The notes beneath the pieces were generated by a model that saw only the letters and a list, made by a program, of their open reading frames with translations, did not search any database and was not told the DNA's origin. From Kineothrix alysoides (lineage in GTDB: Bacteria > Bacillota > Clostridia > Lachnospirales > Lachnospiraceae): a stretch of 64,000 nt of DNA. The translations under genes were made by a program, and so were the position numbers. Location of the stretch: the NCBI RefSeq assembly GCF_000732725.1, contig NZ_JPNB01000001.1, forward strand, positions 248,001-312,000, given 5' to 3'. This document shows, one piece after another, positions 54,383 to 63,796 of the stretch. Numbering within the stretch: the first letter of the stretch is position 1; each line of letters begins with the position of its first letter.

Positions 54383-54619
54383 ATGGAGCAAAAAATCAAG
54401 CAGGATGACAAAATTCATATTGGAGAGAATGTCCGTGAGATTCGCCTACAAAGAGGCTATAAACAGACTGAAGTGGTGCGTCGAATGCAGTTAATTGGTG
54501 AAACCATGACTCGAGAAAGTTACGTTAAAATTGAACGGGGTATACAGCATATATCGGCATCTCAACTGAGGGCAATCAAAGAGGTCTTAAAAACAACATA
54601 TGATGAACTGCTAAAGTAA
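54383..54619 (+). CDS. XRE-family regulator (78 aa)
   Basis: This is a single helix-turn-helix protein (GENVREIRLQRGYKQTEVVRRM, then YVKIERGIQHISASQLRAI). An ATG at 54368 also opens the frame, but AAGGA lies 6-10 bp before the ATG at 54383. As the rightward gene of the divergent pair, it is the Cro-like candidate. The ImmA/IrrE-like gene follows 57 bp later. Confidence 0.88.
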   Translation: MEQKIKQDDKIHIGENVREIRLQRGYKQTEVVRRMQLIGETMTRESYVKIERGIQHISASQLRAIKEVLKTTYDELLK

Positions 54620-54676
54620 AGGGGTATTTTGGCTGTTCGCAAGAAACACGCTTGATTAGGGGAAAGGGCGAGTGAC

Positions 54677-56593
54677 ATGAAAGAGTTTAGTTCGTTTGAG
54701 AAGTACGCAGGAGATTTACTTTACAATGAGATTTTCCAGAGATTGGATAGTTATATTTACGGCAACAAGGACAGACTGGATTTGGCCACATACGAGGTGC
54801 CTGCCCCAAGCTATGTTAAACTAGAGGATTTTGAAGTTATCAGTGCATGGTTTGATAATGCTCCGGGATACCAGTTGGTATTTGATCTTATCTGCTCCAC
54901 AGAAGTGGAAGTAAGTGGACGTGGAAAATATGATTATGAGACAGATACGGCAACTCCCAGATTTGTGGTTTCGTGTATCGGAGTTTTGAAAGATGGATTA
55001 CACGATGTCAGGATTACGAAGGTTGATACATATTGTGAAAAAAAGTTTGATTTACAAAAGAGACTTTCAAAGAATCTAGTCCCCTATGTCTTTGCTAAGA
55101 ACCTGAATGAGATTGCTGAGGATTTTCTTGCAAGATATTGTCCGAAAGCATTACAAACACCAATGAAGCTTCCGCTTGATGAAATTATTAAGCATATGGG
55201 ACTTAGGATGGTAGAAGCCAATATAACAAAAAACTGTGATATATTCGGACAAATCTATTTTTCGGATGCCGAAATCAATGTTTATGATAAAGAGAAAGAT
55301 AAATATGTCCCAATGTCAATAAAAGCCGGGACAATTCTTGTTGACCCCGAAGTTTTCTTTATGAGAAATATCGGCTCTCTGAATAATACGATAATGCATG
55401 AGTGTGTGCATTGGGATAAACATAAAAAATATTTTGAACTGCAGAAACTGTTTCGGAACAAAGTAAGTTCAATCAGCTGTCATGTTGTGGAGGGAGTTCA
55501 ACCGGAAGGAAAGCGTACCGATTTACAATGGATGGAATGGCAGGCCAATGCTCTGGCACCAAGAATACTAATGCCAGCTAAGATGACAAAAAAGAAAATT
55601 GAAGAGCTTCTTATACAGTATCACATGGAATACGGACGGTTAGGTGAGGCCGATATTATGGAAATGGTTATTATGGAGTTGTCGGATTTCTTTGGGGTAT
55701 CCCTATTTGCCGCAAAACTCCGTGCCATAGACCTTGGATATGATCAGGCAGTTGGTGTGCTGAATTATTATGATTACAGATATCTTCCCAATTACTCATT
55801 TAAGCAGGGGGCATTGAAAAAAGCTCAGACATTTGTCATTAAGGTACAGGATGCCATATATGAAACTGCTTCAAATCCCGAATTTGCTGAAATGGTAGGG
55901 GATGGCACGTTTATTTATACAGGATGCATGTTCTGCATTAATCAGTCTAAATATATAGAGGAAGATGAAGATGGAAATGCCAGATTGACGGAGTATGCTA
56001 GAAACCATGTGGATGAATGTTGTATTAAATTTGATATAATAGAAAGAAAGAATAGCCGCTATGGAACGCAACATTACCGTGAGTGCTATTTATGTCGAGA
56101 TATTATATCGGATTCTTTTACGGAAACTAAGTTTATAGATACTTCTGGAAATCAGGATGTAAAACAACGTGCCGAAGAATTAAAAAAACTGCGGGACATA
56201 ACTGCAGAGATAAAAAGAATCCAAAAGGAGGTGCCACCTACTTTTGGAGCAGCGTTAATATATCACATGAGAAGAAGGGGCTATACTGTGGAGGCACTTT
56301 CTTCATCTTCCCTTATTGGACCAAAGACTATTCAAAACATGAGAAATCAAGATGATTATCCTTTTTCTCTTCCCGTAGTAGCAGCTTTGTGCATCGGAAT
56401 GCATCTTCACCCCGTTTATAGTGAAGATTTACTTGGAAAGGCAGGAATCGGGTTGATAAAGTATAATGAAGAACATATCGTGTATAAGTATCTTTTGACT
56501 GAATACTATAAAGCTTCCATACACGAATGTAATGAGGTGTTGGCAGCGTATGATATGCCTGTCATGGGGACAGAGCGGTTAGTGGAAGCATAA
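54677..56593 (+). CDS. large ImmA/IrrE-like metallopeptidase with Cys cluster and C-terminal region
   Basis: This 638-aa protein is several times longer than the usual 150-250-aa ImmA. An N-terminal domain of unknown function (about residues 1-160) is followed by an IrrE-like zinc peptidase with HECVH at about 241-245 and WQANALAPRILMP downstream. A cysteine region (about 414-475) contains CMFC, ECC and CYLC, like a zinc-binding module. The last 130 residues include a helix-turn-helix-like stretch (YTVEALSSSSLIGPKTIQNMRN). ImmA proteases cleave phage repressors; here the XRE proteins next to it are the natural candidates. Confidence 0.85.
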   Translation: MKEFSSFEKYAGDLLYNEIFQRLDSYIYGNKDRLDLATYEVPAPSYVKLEDFEVISAWFDNAPGYQLVFDLICSTEVEVSGRGKYDYETDTATPRFVVSCIGVLKDGLHDVRITKVDTYCEKKFDLQKRLSKNLVPYVFAKNLNEIAEDFLARYCPKALQTPMKLPLDEIIKHMGLRMVEANITKNCDIFGQIYFSDAEINVYDKEKDKYVPMSIKAGTILVDPEVFFMRNIGSLNNTIMHECVHWDKHKKYFELQKLFRNKVSSISCHVVEGVQPEGKRTDLQWMEWQANALAPRILMPAKMTKKKIEELLIQYHMEYGRLGEADIMEMVIMELSDFFGVSLFAAKLRAIDLGYDQAVGVLNYYDYRYLPNYSFKQGALKKAQTFVIKVQDAIYETASNPEFAEMVGDGTFIYTGCMFCINQSKYIEEDEDGNARLTEYARNHVDECCIKFDIIERKNSRYGTQHYRECYLCRDIISDSFTETKFIDTSGNQDVKQRAEELKKLRDITAEIKRIQKEVPPTFGAALIYHMRRRGYTVEALSSSSLIGPKTIQNMRNQDDYPFSLPVVAALCIGMHLHPVYSEDLLGKAGIGLIKYNEEHIVYKYLLTEYYKASIHECNEVLAAYDMPVMGTERLVEA

Positions 56594-56608
56594 ATTAAAA
56601 ATTTTTTC

Positions 56609-56643
56609 AAAGAACCGGAAACAAAACTTCCGGTTCTTTTTTT
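56609..56643 (+). terminator. Rho-independent terminator after the IrrE-like gene
   Basis: A perfect 12-bp stem (56609-56620 with 56628-56639, loop ACAAAAC) is followed by TTTT. It separates the regulatory unit from the replication genes. Confidence 0.92.
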
Positions 56644-56815
56644 ACGCAAAATGGGGTGTTATATGATTTGGCAAAAGTACCAGATCATTGAAACATCCCG
56701 TTTTTACGTTCAAGACCAGAAATTCTGCTTCCGGGAAATGAGTTTATTTCAGCAGTAGTATATAGCCATAAGTTAGCGCTGACTTAAATAAGACCCAGAA
56801 GAAAGGTTCAAAGAT

Positions 56816-57214
56816 ATGACTAAAAAAATTTATGTAATCAGTAAGTACCGTGGTAACACGGAAGAAAACATCCGAGTAGCAAAATTTGCAGGAGACATTA
56901 TTATTGCCTGTGACAACATCCCGGTAATCCCACATCTGTATTTCCCCAATTTTTTGAATGACGATGTGCCGGAGGAAAGAGTCAAAGCCATTAATCTTGG
57001 TGTGGAACTCATGAAAGGGTGCGACCAGATATGGATTGTCGGAACGGAAATCTCAAATGGTATGGAATTTGAGATTGAAGCAACAAAGAAGTTAAGAATT
57101 CCGACCCGTCTGTATGATTTGAAGCTGGGACAGATTTATTACCGCAACTTATTGATTGATGATCGTGTGGATGACAGATACAGACAAATTGTCCGTGGTC
57201 TCAAATGTGAATAG
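56816..57214 (+). CDS. DUF4406-like protein (nucleoside deoxyribosyltransferase-like fold)
   Basis: This 132-aa protein has KIYVISKYRGNTEENIRVAKFAG, IPHLYFPNFLND and WIVGTEISNGMEFEIEAT, which fit the DUF4406/deoxyribosyltransferase-like Rossmann group. Phages use such proteins in nucleotide metabolism or signalling, but the reaction is unknown. It is the first gene of the replication cluster. Confidence 0.8.
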   Translation: MTKKIYVISKYRGNTEENIRVAKFAGDIIIACDNIPVIPHLYFPNFLNDDVPEERVKAINLGVELMKGCDQIWIVGTEISNGMEFEIEATKKLRIPTRLYDLKLGQIYYRNLLIDDRVDDRYRQIVRGLKCE

Positions 57215-57225
57215 GAGGAGAAGCC

Positions 57226-57522
57226 ATGAAAAAGGAAGCATTAAGCAAAATTGCAGAAGGACACAAGCTGATTCAGGAAGGGTATCTCCTTCTGGCACAG
57301 GATAACAAGGGTATGACGTCTATTCCGAAAGCAGAGGAAGAACTGATGTCGGAAGGACCAGAGGTTACGGTCGAGGATGTCCGTGCTGTACTGGCGGTCA
57401 AAACCCGGGACGGCAAGACCCAGCAGGTCAAGGAACTCCTGAATCAAATGGGAGCGGACAAACTCTCCAGTGTTCCGAAGGACAAGCTGACAGAACTGAA
57501 GGCAAAGGCGGAGGTGCTATAG
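57226..57522 (+). CDS. 98-aa hypothetical phage protein
   Basis: This helical protein starts with ALSKIAEGHKLIQEGYLLLAQ and ends with a domain (VEDVRAVLAVKTRDGKTQQVKELLNQMGADKLSSVPKDKLTELKAKAE) that resembles short LEM/SAP-like or rRNA-biogenesis-like repeats of phage proteins. GGAGG precedes the ATG. Its stop touches the next start (TAGATG), so it is co-translated with the DUF2800 gene. Confidence 0.8.
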   Translation: MKKEALSKIAEGHKLIQEGYLLLAQDNKGMTSIPKAEEELMSEGPEVTVEDVRAVLAVKTRDGKTQQVKELLNQMGADKLSSVPKDKLTELKAKAEVL

Positions 57523-58647
57523 ATGGGAGTTCATTCTCGTTTATCTCCCTCAGCGGCAAAGCAGATATTGAACTGCACTCCCTCGTTAACAACGGGGGAA
57601 CGGTTCAAGGATGAGGAAAGCCCTTATGCAGCAGAAGGCAGTGCGGGGCATGCTCTAGCAGAGTATTTGGTAAAGCGATACTTGAAAATCCGTACCAGAC
57701 GACCGACCTCCGATTATTACACGGAGGAACTGGTGGAGGCAGTGGAGGAGTATGTTGCTTATGTCATAGAGCAGATTGAAGAAGCAAAGAAAATGTGCAA
57801 ATATCCAATTCTGACTGTGGAGCAAAGGGTAGACCTATCCATCTATGTGGAAGGATGCTTTGGAACAGCGGATATGGTCATTGTAACCGATACGAAAGTC
57901 CACATTATTGATCTGAAGCTGGGCAAGGGCGTGGAGGTATCTGCAGAGGGAAATTATCAGTTGATGATTTATGCTCTTGGGGTGGTGGCAACGGTAGAGA
58001 TGCTCTTTGAGATTGAAACTGTGGAGTTGACGATTGTACAGCCCCGGTTATGTAATTTCAGTACGTGGGAAATGTCCGTAGCTGACCTGAAGCGGTGGGC
58101 AGAGGAAGAGTTCGTTCCAAAAGCAAAAATGGCACTCGCCGGAGAGGGAGAGTTTCATGCTGGGGACTGGTGCAGATTCTGTAAGGCACGATTCCAATGT
58201 AGGGAACGGGCGCAGGAGTACTTAAAAATAGCTCAAATGGAATTCAAAGACCCACCACTCCTTACAGATGAGGAAATGGCAGAGGTGCTACTTAAGACGG
58301 ATGGTCTGAAAAAGTGGGTGGAGGAGGTTTACACCTATGCACAGAGCGAGGCTGCAAACAATCATAGGGAATGGCCGGGATTCAAACTGGTAGAAGGCAG
58401 GGCAAACCGTAAGTATACGGATGAAGAGAAAGTGGTAGAAGCCGCCAAATCAGCCGGATATACGGATGTTTTCAAACAGACACTCATCGGTATTACAGAG
58501 ATGGAACGGCTGATGGGAAAGAAACAATTTAATGAAATTCTGGGAGGTTTGATATATAAGCCACAAGGCAAAGTTACCTTAGTCCCGGAATCTGATAAAC
58601 GAGAACCTATAAACTTAGCAACGGCAAGTGATGACTTTGCCGAATGA
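57523..58647 (+). CDS. DUF2800 family protein (Cas4/RecB-like nuclease)
   Basis: This 374-aa protein has the SPSAAKQILNCTPS start, EGSAGHALAEYLV, GTADMVIV and IIDLKLGKG (PD-(D/E)xK core, about residues 115-145), and a late cysteine pair region CRFCKARFQCRER (about 219-231). This is the DUF2800 pattern found in Firmicute phages next to DUF2815. It likely processes DNA ends during phage replication or recombination. Confidence 0.92.
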   Translation: MGVHSRLSPSAAKQILNCTPSLTTGERFKDEESPYAAEGSAGHALAEYLVKRYLKIRTRRPTSDYYTEELVEAVEEYVAYVIEQIEEAKKMCKYPILTVEQRVDLSIYVEGCFGTADMVIVTDTKVHIIDLKLGKGVEVSAEGNYQLMIYALGVVATVEMLFEIETVELTIVQPRLCNFSTWEMSVADLKRWAEEEFVPKAKMALAGEGEFHAGDWCRFCKARFQCRERAQEYLKIAQMEFKDPPLLTDEEMAEVLLKTDGLKKWVEEVYTYAQSEAANNHREWPGFKLVEGRANRKYTDEEKVVEAAKSAGYTDVFKQTLIGITEMERLMGKKQFNEILGGLIYKPQGKVTLVPESDKREPINLATASDDFAE

Positions 58648-58663
58648 TTAGGAGGATTTAATT

Positions 58664-59215
58664 ATGAGTACAACAAATAACAACGATGCAACAAAGGTAG
58701 TAATTCCATGCAGATTTTCTTATTTTAACGGTTGGGAGCCGCAGTCTATCAATGGGTCAGACCCTAAGTATTCCGTATCAGCAATCATTGATAAAAATGA
58801 TACGGAGACCATTGCCAAGATTAAGGCAGCCATTGAAATTGCGAAAAAGGAGGCTCTTGCAAAATGGGGAGGTAAAATTCCTGCCAACTTGAAGCTTCCT
58901 CTTAGGGACGGAGACATTGACCGCCCAGAGAACCCAGAGTATGCCAACAGTTACTTCATCAACGCCAACAGTAAACAGGCACCTCAGATTGTGGATAAGC
59001 AGGTACAGCCAATTCTCGACCAGAGTGAAGTGTACAGCGGATGCTACGGTAGAATTTCCGTTACCTTCTATGGCTACAACAGTAACGGCAATCGTGGAAT
59101 TGCAGCAGGATGGGGCAATTGTCAGTTCCTCAAAGCAGGAGAACCACTTGGTAGCAGAACAACCGCAGCAGCAGATTTTGATGCAGTTGATGGCGAAGAT
59201 GATTTTCTCGGCTAA
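58664..59215 (+). CDS. DUF2815 family protein (single-strand DNA-binding-like)
   Basis: This 183-aa protein has the DUF2815 pattern: VVIPCRFSYFNGWEPQSI, the KYSVSAIIDKND segment, ANSKQAPQIVDKQ and the acidic tail DAVDGEDDF. Acidic tails on OB-fold proteins commonly recruit partners to single-stranded DNA, and phage DUF2815 proteins are thought to act like SSB. GGAGG precedes the start. Confidence 0.92.
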   Translation: MSTTNNNDATKVVIPCRFSYFNGWEPQSINGSDPKYSVSAIIDKNDTETIAKIKAAIEIAKKEALAKWGGKIPANLKLPLRDGDIDRPENPEYANSYFINANSKQAPQIVDKQVQPILDQSEVYSGCYGRISVTFYGYNSNGNRGIAAGWGNCQFLKAGEPLGSRTTAAADFDAVDGEDDFLG

Positions 59216-59223
59216 TGAATAAT

Positions 59224-59255
59224 ATGAGAGGGCGGTTTTACAGCCGCCCTCTCAT
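59224..59255 (+). repeat. 12-bp perfect hairpin between DUF2815 and DNA polymerase
   Basis: ATGAGAGGGCGG (59224-59235) and CCGCCCTCTCAT (59244-59255) form a G+C-rich 12-bp stem with an 8-nt loop. AAAACGGAAAGG, not a T-tract, follows, so RNA processing or partial attenuation is more likely than full termination. Confidence 0.75.
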
Positions 59256-59274
59256 AAAACGGAAAGGATATATT

Positions 59275-61215
59275 ATGGCAAAACAACTGGCAATAGATAT
59301 AGAAACATATTCTGATGAAGACCTGATTTCAGGCGGAGTCTATCGGTATACGGATTCTGATAACTTTGAGATTCTGCTGTTTGCATATTCCATTGATGAT
59401 GCCGAGGCACAGATTGTTGATCTTGCCTGTGGGGAAGTGATTCCACTTGTGATTGTAAAAATGCTGACTGATGATTCCGTGATAAAGACAGCTTTTAACG
59501 CTAATTTTGAACGTACTTGTTTATCAAAATATATGAGCATGAAGCTACAACCGGAAAGCTGGAGATGTACCGCAGTGCAGTCGGCAATGCTTGCCCTTCC
59601 TTTATCATTGGAGGCTGTCGGAACGGTCCTGGGACTGGATAAGCAGAAGATGTCTGAAGGAAAGGAACTGATTAAGTATTTCTGTTGTCCATGCAAAGCC
59701 ACAAAAGTAAATGGCGGTCGGACAAGAAATCTCCCGGAGAATGCCCCGGACAAATGGGAGTTGTTTAAATCGTATTGTATAAGGGATGTGGACGTAGAAA
59801 GGCAGATACGAGCAAAACTGCAGAAATACCCTATATCTGATAGAGAGCAACAAATGTACTGTATGGATCAGAGGATAAATGACAGAGGAATTATGGTAGA
59901 CAGAAATCTTGTGGAACATGCTATTACCTGTGACCTTCTGTATAAAGAAACGGCTACGAAAAGAGCCTATGAGCTTTCAGAACTGGATAATCCGAACAGT
60001 GTGTCTCAGTTAAAAGGATGGCTTCAATCGAGAGGTTTATCGGTGGATTCCCTTGCCAAGGATGCAGTCAGAGATTTGATAAAGGAGACGGACGGTGAGG
60101 TGGCAGAACTTCTTACGTTAAGGCTTCGGATGTCAAAGACATCGGTTAAGAAATATGAAGCCATAGACCGAGCGGTATGTCATGAAAACAGGGTACATGG
60201 ATTGTTGCAGTTTTACGGAGCAAACAGGACCGGCAGATGGGCAGGACGCTTGGTTCAGATACACAACCTACCCCAGAATCATATCGAGGACTTGGAACTT
60301 GCGAGGTCTCTTGTGGAAACAGGACGATACGGAGATGTGGAACTTTTCTACGAAAGTACCCCAGAGGTATTGTCGGAGTTAATCAGGACAGCATTTATTG
60401 CAAAGCCGGGATGCAGATTTATCATATCGGATTTTAGTGCGATAGAAGCGAGGGTTCTTTCCTGGATGGCAGGAGAGTCATGGCGTATGGAGGTATTCAC
60501 TACTCATGGGAAGATTTATGAGGCCTCCGCCTCTGCCATGTTCCATGTTCCGATTGAAGAGATTACAAAAACTTCTCCGCTAAGAGCCAAAGGAAAGATT
60601 GCAGAACTGGCACTCGGATATGGGGGTTCGGTAGGAGCGCTCACGGCAATGGGAGCGTTGGAGATGGGATTAAGCGAAGAGGAGTTGCAACCGCTAGTAA
60701 ATGTTTGGAGAAGTGCCAATCCAAACATTGTTAAATTCTGGTGGCAAGTAGATGAGGCTGCAGTTACAGCAGTTAAGGAAAAGACAATAAAAAGAGTGGG
60801 AATGCTTACCTTTGAATATCAGGGCGGTATCCTGTTCGTTACACTTCCGTCAGGAAGAAAGCTGTCATACATCAAGCCTCGGATAGGAATTAATAAGTTC
60901 GGCAGAGAAGGGCTTACCTATGAGGGAATTGGGGAATCCAAGAAGTGGATGCGGATTGAAACGTATGGACCTAAGTTAGTAGAAAATGTAATTCAGGCCA
61001 CAAGCAGGGATATCCTTGCGGAGGCAATGCTGAGGCTTGAAACCGCAGGATTTGACATTGTCTGCCATGTGCATGATGAGGTAGTACTGGAAGTGCCGGA
61101 GGGAACAGCATCGGTAGAAGAAATAAATGAAATTATGGCGGTTAATCTGGCATGGACTAAAGGACTGCCTCTAAAGGCGGACGGATTTGAAAGTCTATTT
61201 TATAAGAAAGAGTAG
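59275..61215 (+). CDS. phage family A DNA polymerase
   Basis: This 646-aa polymerase has an N-terminal 3'-5' exonuclease-like domain (AIDIETYSDED, then FNANFERTCL) and a C-terminal Pol I domain with FSAIEARVLSWMAGE (motif A), the O-helix segment RAKGKIAELALGYGG (motif B) and CHVHDEVVLEVPE (motif C). The ATG at 59275 has GGAAAGG upstream, so the longer frame from 59215 is not used. It probably copies the element or phage genome. Confidence 0.95.
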   Translation: MAKQLAIDIETYSDEDLISGGVYRYTDSDNFEILLFAYSIDDAEAQIVDLACGEVIPLVIVKMLTDDSVIKTAFNANFERTCLSKYMSMKLQPESWRCTAVQSAMLALPLSLEAVGTVLGLDKQKMSEGKELIKYFCCPCKATKVNGGRTRNLPENAPDKWELFKSYCIRDVDVERQIRAKLQKYPISDREQQMYCMDQRINDRGIMVDRNLVEHAITCDLLYKETATKRAYELSELDNPNSVSQLKGWLQSRGLSVDSLAKDAVRDLIKETDGEVAELLTLRLRMSKTSVKKYEAIDRAVCHENRVHGLLQFYGANRTGRWAGRLVQIHNLPQNHIEDLELARSLVETGRYGDVELFYESTPEVLSELIRTAFIAKPGCRFIISDFSAIEARVLSWMAGESWRMEVFTTHGKIYEASASAMFHVPIEEITKTSPLRAKGKIAELALGYGGSVGALTAMGALEMGLSEEELQPLVNVWRSANPNIVKFWWQVDEAAVTAVKEKTIKRVGMLTFEYQGGILFVTLPSGRKLSYIKPRIGINKFGREGLTYEGIGESKKWMRIETYGPKLVENVIQATSRDILAEAMLRLETAGFDIVCHVHDEVVLEVPEGTASVEEINEIMAVNLAWTKGLPLKADGFESLFYKKE

Positions 61216-61217
61216 GG

Positions 61218-61415
61218 ATGCTGATGTCTGGAAAAAACAAGGAAGGATATTCTGATCCGACAGCCACAGAGGCGTTGTGCAGAATCATGCAGGAAGAAAA
61301 ACAAAGGTTGAAGGACATGTGCAACAGTTGTATGCACCGTTGGTATTGTGGTGCGGCATATAAAAAAGATACATGGTGTGGAAACCATACGGAAAGAGGG
61401 GGCAAGTTTATATGA
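61218..61415 (+). CDS. small Cys-containing protein (65 aa)
   Basis: It has four cysteines at the C-terminal half (CNSCMHRWYC, TWCG), like a short zinc finger. It begins 2 bp after the polymerase stop and its end overlaps the VirE-like start at 61412, so it sits in a fully packed operon. No homologue is recognised. Confidence 0.65.
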   Translation: MLMSGKNKEGYSDPTATEALCRIMQEEKQRLKDMCNSCMHRWYCGAAYKKDTWCGNHTERGGKFI

Positions 61416-63796
61416 AGCTATATGTATCGGTAGGAAACTCAAGAATGGATAAAAGATGGAATGGGTTGGAAATGGAGCTTAAGGATTTCGCTGACAGGCT
61501 TTCTCATACGAACCGTACTGCAGAAACCGTGGAGCAGTATAAAAAAATGACAAAGGCACAGCAGGACTCCATTAAGGACGTGGGAGGCTTTGTCCTTGGA
61601 AAACTAAAGGGTGGAAGACGTAAGAAAGATACGGTTGTATCCCGTTCAGCAATTACGTTGGATATGGATTACGGAACACCGGATATTATTGACGAACTGG
61701 AAATGCTCCATGATATGCATTGTATCGTTTACGCCACCCATAAGCATACTGCAGAGAATCCAAGGCTTCGAGTTATCCTGCCTCTTACAAGAGAGGTTAC
61801 CCCGGATGAGTATGCTGCCGTAGCAAGGAAGATTGCTGATGCAATTGGGATAGAACTGTTTGATGATTCCACCTATGAGCCGAGCCGTCTCATGTATTGG
61901 CCGAGTACTTCCTCAGATGGAGAATTCATTTTCAAGGAAATTGAAGGTCAGGTTGTTAACCCTGATACGGTGCTGGCATCTTACACGGACTGGCATGATG
62001 CAAGTTCATGGCCGGTATCAACCAGACAGGAAACCATCGTAAATCGTACCATTTCCAAACAGTCTGATCCGCTTACGAAAGGAGGTATCATTGGAGCATT
62101 CAATCGGACATATTCGGTTACGGCAGCCATTGACAGGTTTATCCCGGATGTATATAGACCGAGCGCGATGACAGGCAGATATGATTATGTTCCGGCAGAT
62201 TCCTCTGCAGGAGTCGTAATATACGAAGACCGCTTTGCATATAGCCATCACAGTACAGACCCCTGTTGCGGAAAGCTGATGAATGCATTTGATGTAGTAC
62301 GTCTTCATAAATTCGGTGACCTTGATGCAAAGGCATCAGAGGATACAGATTCCGCAAAACTGCCTTCATTCAAAGCCATGCAGGAGTTTGCCTCCAAGCA
62401 GGAAGCTGTGAAGGAAACCCTGGTAAAGGAGAGGGAAAAGGCTGCCAAGTCGGATTTTGAAGATACGTCTAACGGTTGGCAGACAAAACTTGACATTGAC
62501 CGTCAGGGAAAAATTAAGGATACTTTATCCAATATTGCGCTCGTTGTCAGATATGATAAGAATCTGAAGTCCATTGTATATAACCAGTTGAAGAACTGCG
62601 TGGATGTTGTGGGAGAACTTCCGTGGAAACAGGTTAAGAACGGATGGGGAGACACAGACCTCGCCTGTGCGAAGCTGTACTTTGAAAAGGTATACGGTCT
62701 GTGGTCTCCGTCAAAGTTCAAGGATGCCCTGCTTGCCGTTATTTCATCCGAGAGACTGTATCATCCCATCAAGGAATATTTTGAAACCCTTACATGGGAT
62801 GGAGTGGAGCGGGTAGATACGTTGCTCATCAATTACCTGGGAGCAGAAGATACACCTTATGTCAGGGCAGTTACCAGAAAGACGATTGTTGCAGCTGTGG
62901 CAAGAGTGTTCGAACCGGGAATAAAGTTTGATTCCATACTTGTTCTGAATGGTCCGCAGGGTATCGGTAAGTCTACCTTTTTCTCCATCTTGGGAAGAGA
63001 ATGGTATTCGGATTCCCTGTCTATCTCAGATATGAAGGATAAAACAGCAGCGGAAAAGTTGCAGGGGTATTGGATTCTGGAACTTGGAGAACTTGCCGGA
63101 ATCAAAAAGGTTGATGTGGAAGTAGTAAAAGGCTTTGTTACCAGAACGGATGATAAGTTTCGTCAGTCATATGGTGTCAATGTAGAAAGCCATCCCAGAA
63201 CCTGTATCATAGTCGGAAGCACTAACTCCGAGGGCGGATTCTTACGTGATGTCACGGGTAACCGAAGATTCTGGCCGGTTCATGTTAGCGGTAAAGGAAA
63301 GTATCATGCATGGGAACTTCGTGAGATTGACCAGATATGGGCAGAGGCAATCCATAAATATCATGAAGGTGAAGCACTGTATCTGACAGGCAAAGAAGCT
63401 GCAGAAGCATATGCTGCACAGCAGGATGCAATGGAGTCTGATGACCGAGAGGGTATCATCATAGATTATCTAAACCGATTGCTCCCTATCGACTGGGACA
63501 AGATGGACTTGTATCAGAGAAGGGCATTCCTTGGTGGCGGAGAGTTTGAAACAAGCGGATTAACAGGAGTTGTGGAGCGTGACCGTTGCTGTGTTATGGA
63601 GATATGGTGCGAGTGTTTCGGTAAAGAGCGACAGAATTTAAAGAAGATTGACTCCTATGAAATCGAGGGCATCATAAACAAAATAGGTGGATGGTCAAAG
63701 TACGAAGGGAGTAAATCTGGGAAGTCAAGGATACCCCAGTACGGGATTCAAAAGACTTTTTTCAGAGTTTCCGAGGAAACAGACGGAAACAAATAG
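61412..63796 (+). CDS. virulence-associated E (VirE)-like replication ATPase
   Basis: This 794-aa protein has an N-terminal region with primase-like character (ITLDMDYGTPDIIDELEML, then RVILPLTREVTPDEYAAVAR, about residues 80-170). A P-loop ATPase domain has NGPQGIGKSTFF near residue 513, followed by WILELGELAGI and the SHPRTCIIVGSTN motif. Such fusions prime and open DNA in Firmicute phages and plasmids. The ATG at 61412 overlaps the preceding gene. The 204 bp after the stop hold no gene, only small G+C-rich inverted repeats near 63815-63885 (AAGGGG/CCCCTT). Confidence 0.92.
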   Translation: MKLYVSVGNSRMDKRWNGLEMELKDFADRLSHTNRTAETVEQYKKMTKAQQDSIKDVGGFVLGKLKGGRRKKDTVVSRSAITLDMDYGTPDIIDELEMLHDMHCIVYATHKHTAENPRLRVILPLTREVTPDEYAAVARKIADAIGIELFDDSTYEPSRLMYWPSTSSDGEFIFKEIEGQVVNPDTVLASYTDWHDASSWPVSTRQETIVNRTISKQSDPLTKGGIIGAFNRTYSVTAAIDRFIPDVYRPSAMTGRYDYVPADSSAGVVIYEDRFAYSHHSTDPCCGKLMNAFDVVRLHKFGDLDAKASEDTDSAKLPSFKAMQEFASKQEAVKETLVKEREKAAKSDFEDTSNGWQTKLDIDRQGKIKDTLSNIALVVRYDKNLKSIVYNQLKNCVDVVGELPWKQVKNGWGDTDLACAKLYFEKVYGLWSPSKFKDALLAVISSERLYHPIKEYFETLTWDGVERVDTLLINYLGAEDTPYVRAVTRKTIVAAVARVFEPGIKFDSILVLNGPQGIGKSTFFSILGREWYSDSLSISDMKDKTAAEKLQGYWILELGELAGIKKVDVEVVKGFVTRTDDKFRQSYGVNVESHPRTCIIVGSTNSEGGFLRDVTGNRRFWPVHVSGKGKYHAWELREIDQIWAEAIHKYHEGEALYLTGKEAAEAYAAQQDAMESDDREGIIIDYLNRLLPIDWDKMDLYQRRAFLGGGEFETSGLTGVVERDRCCVMEIWCECFGKERQNLKKIDSYEIEGIINKIGGWSKYEGSKSGKSRIPQYGIQKTFFRVSEETDGNK

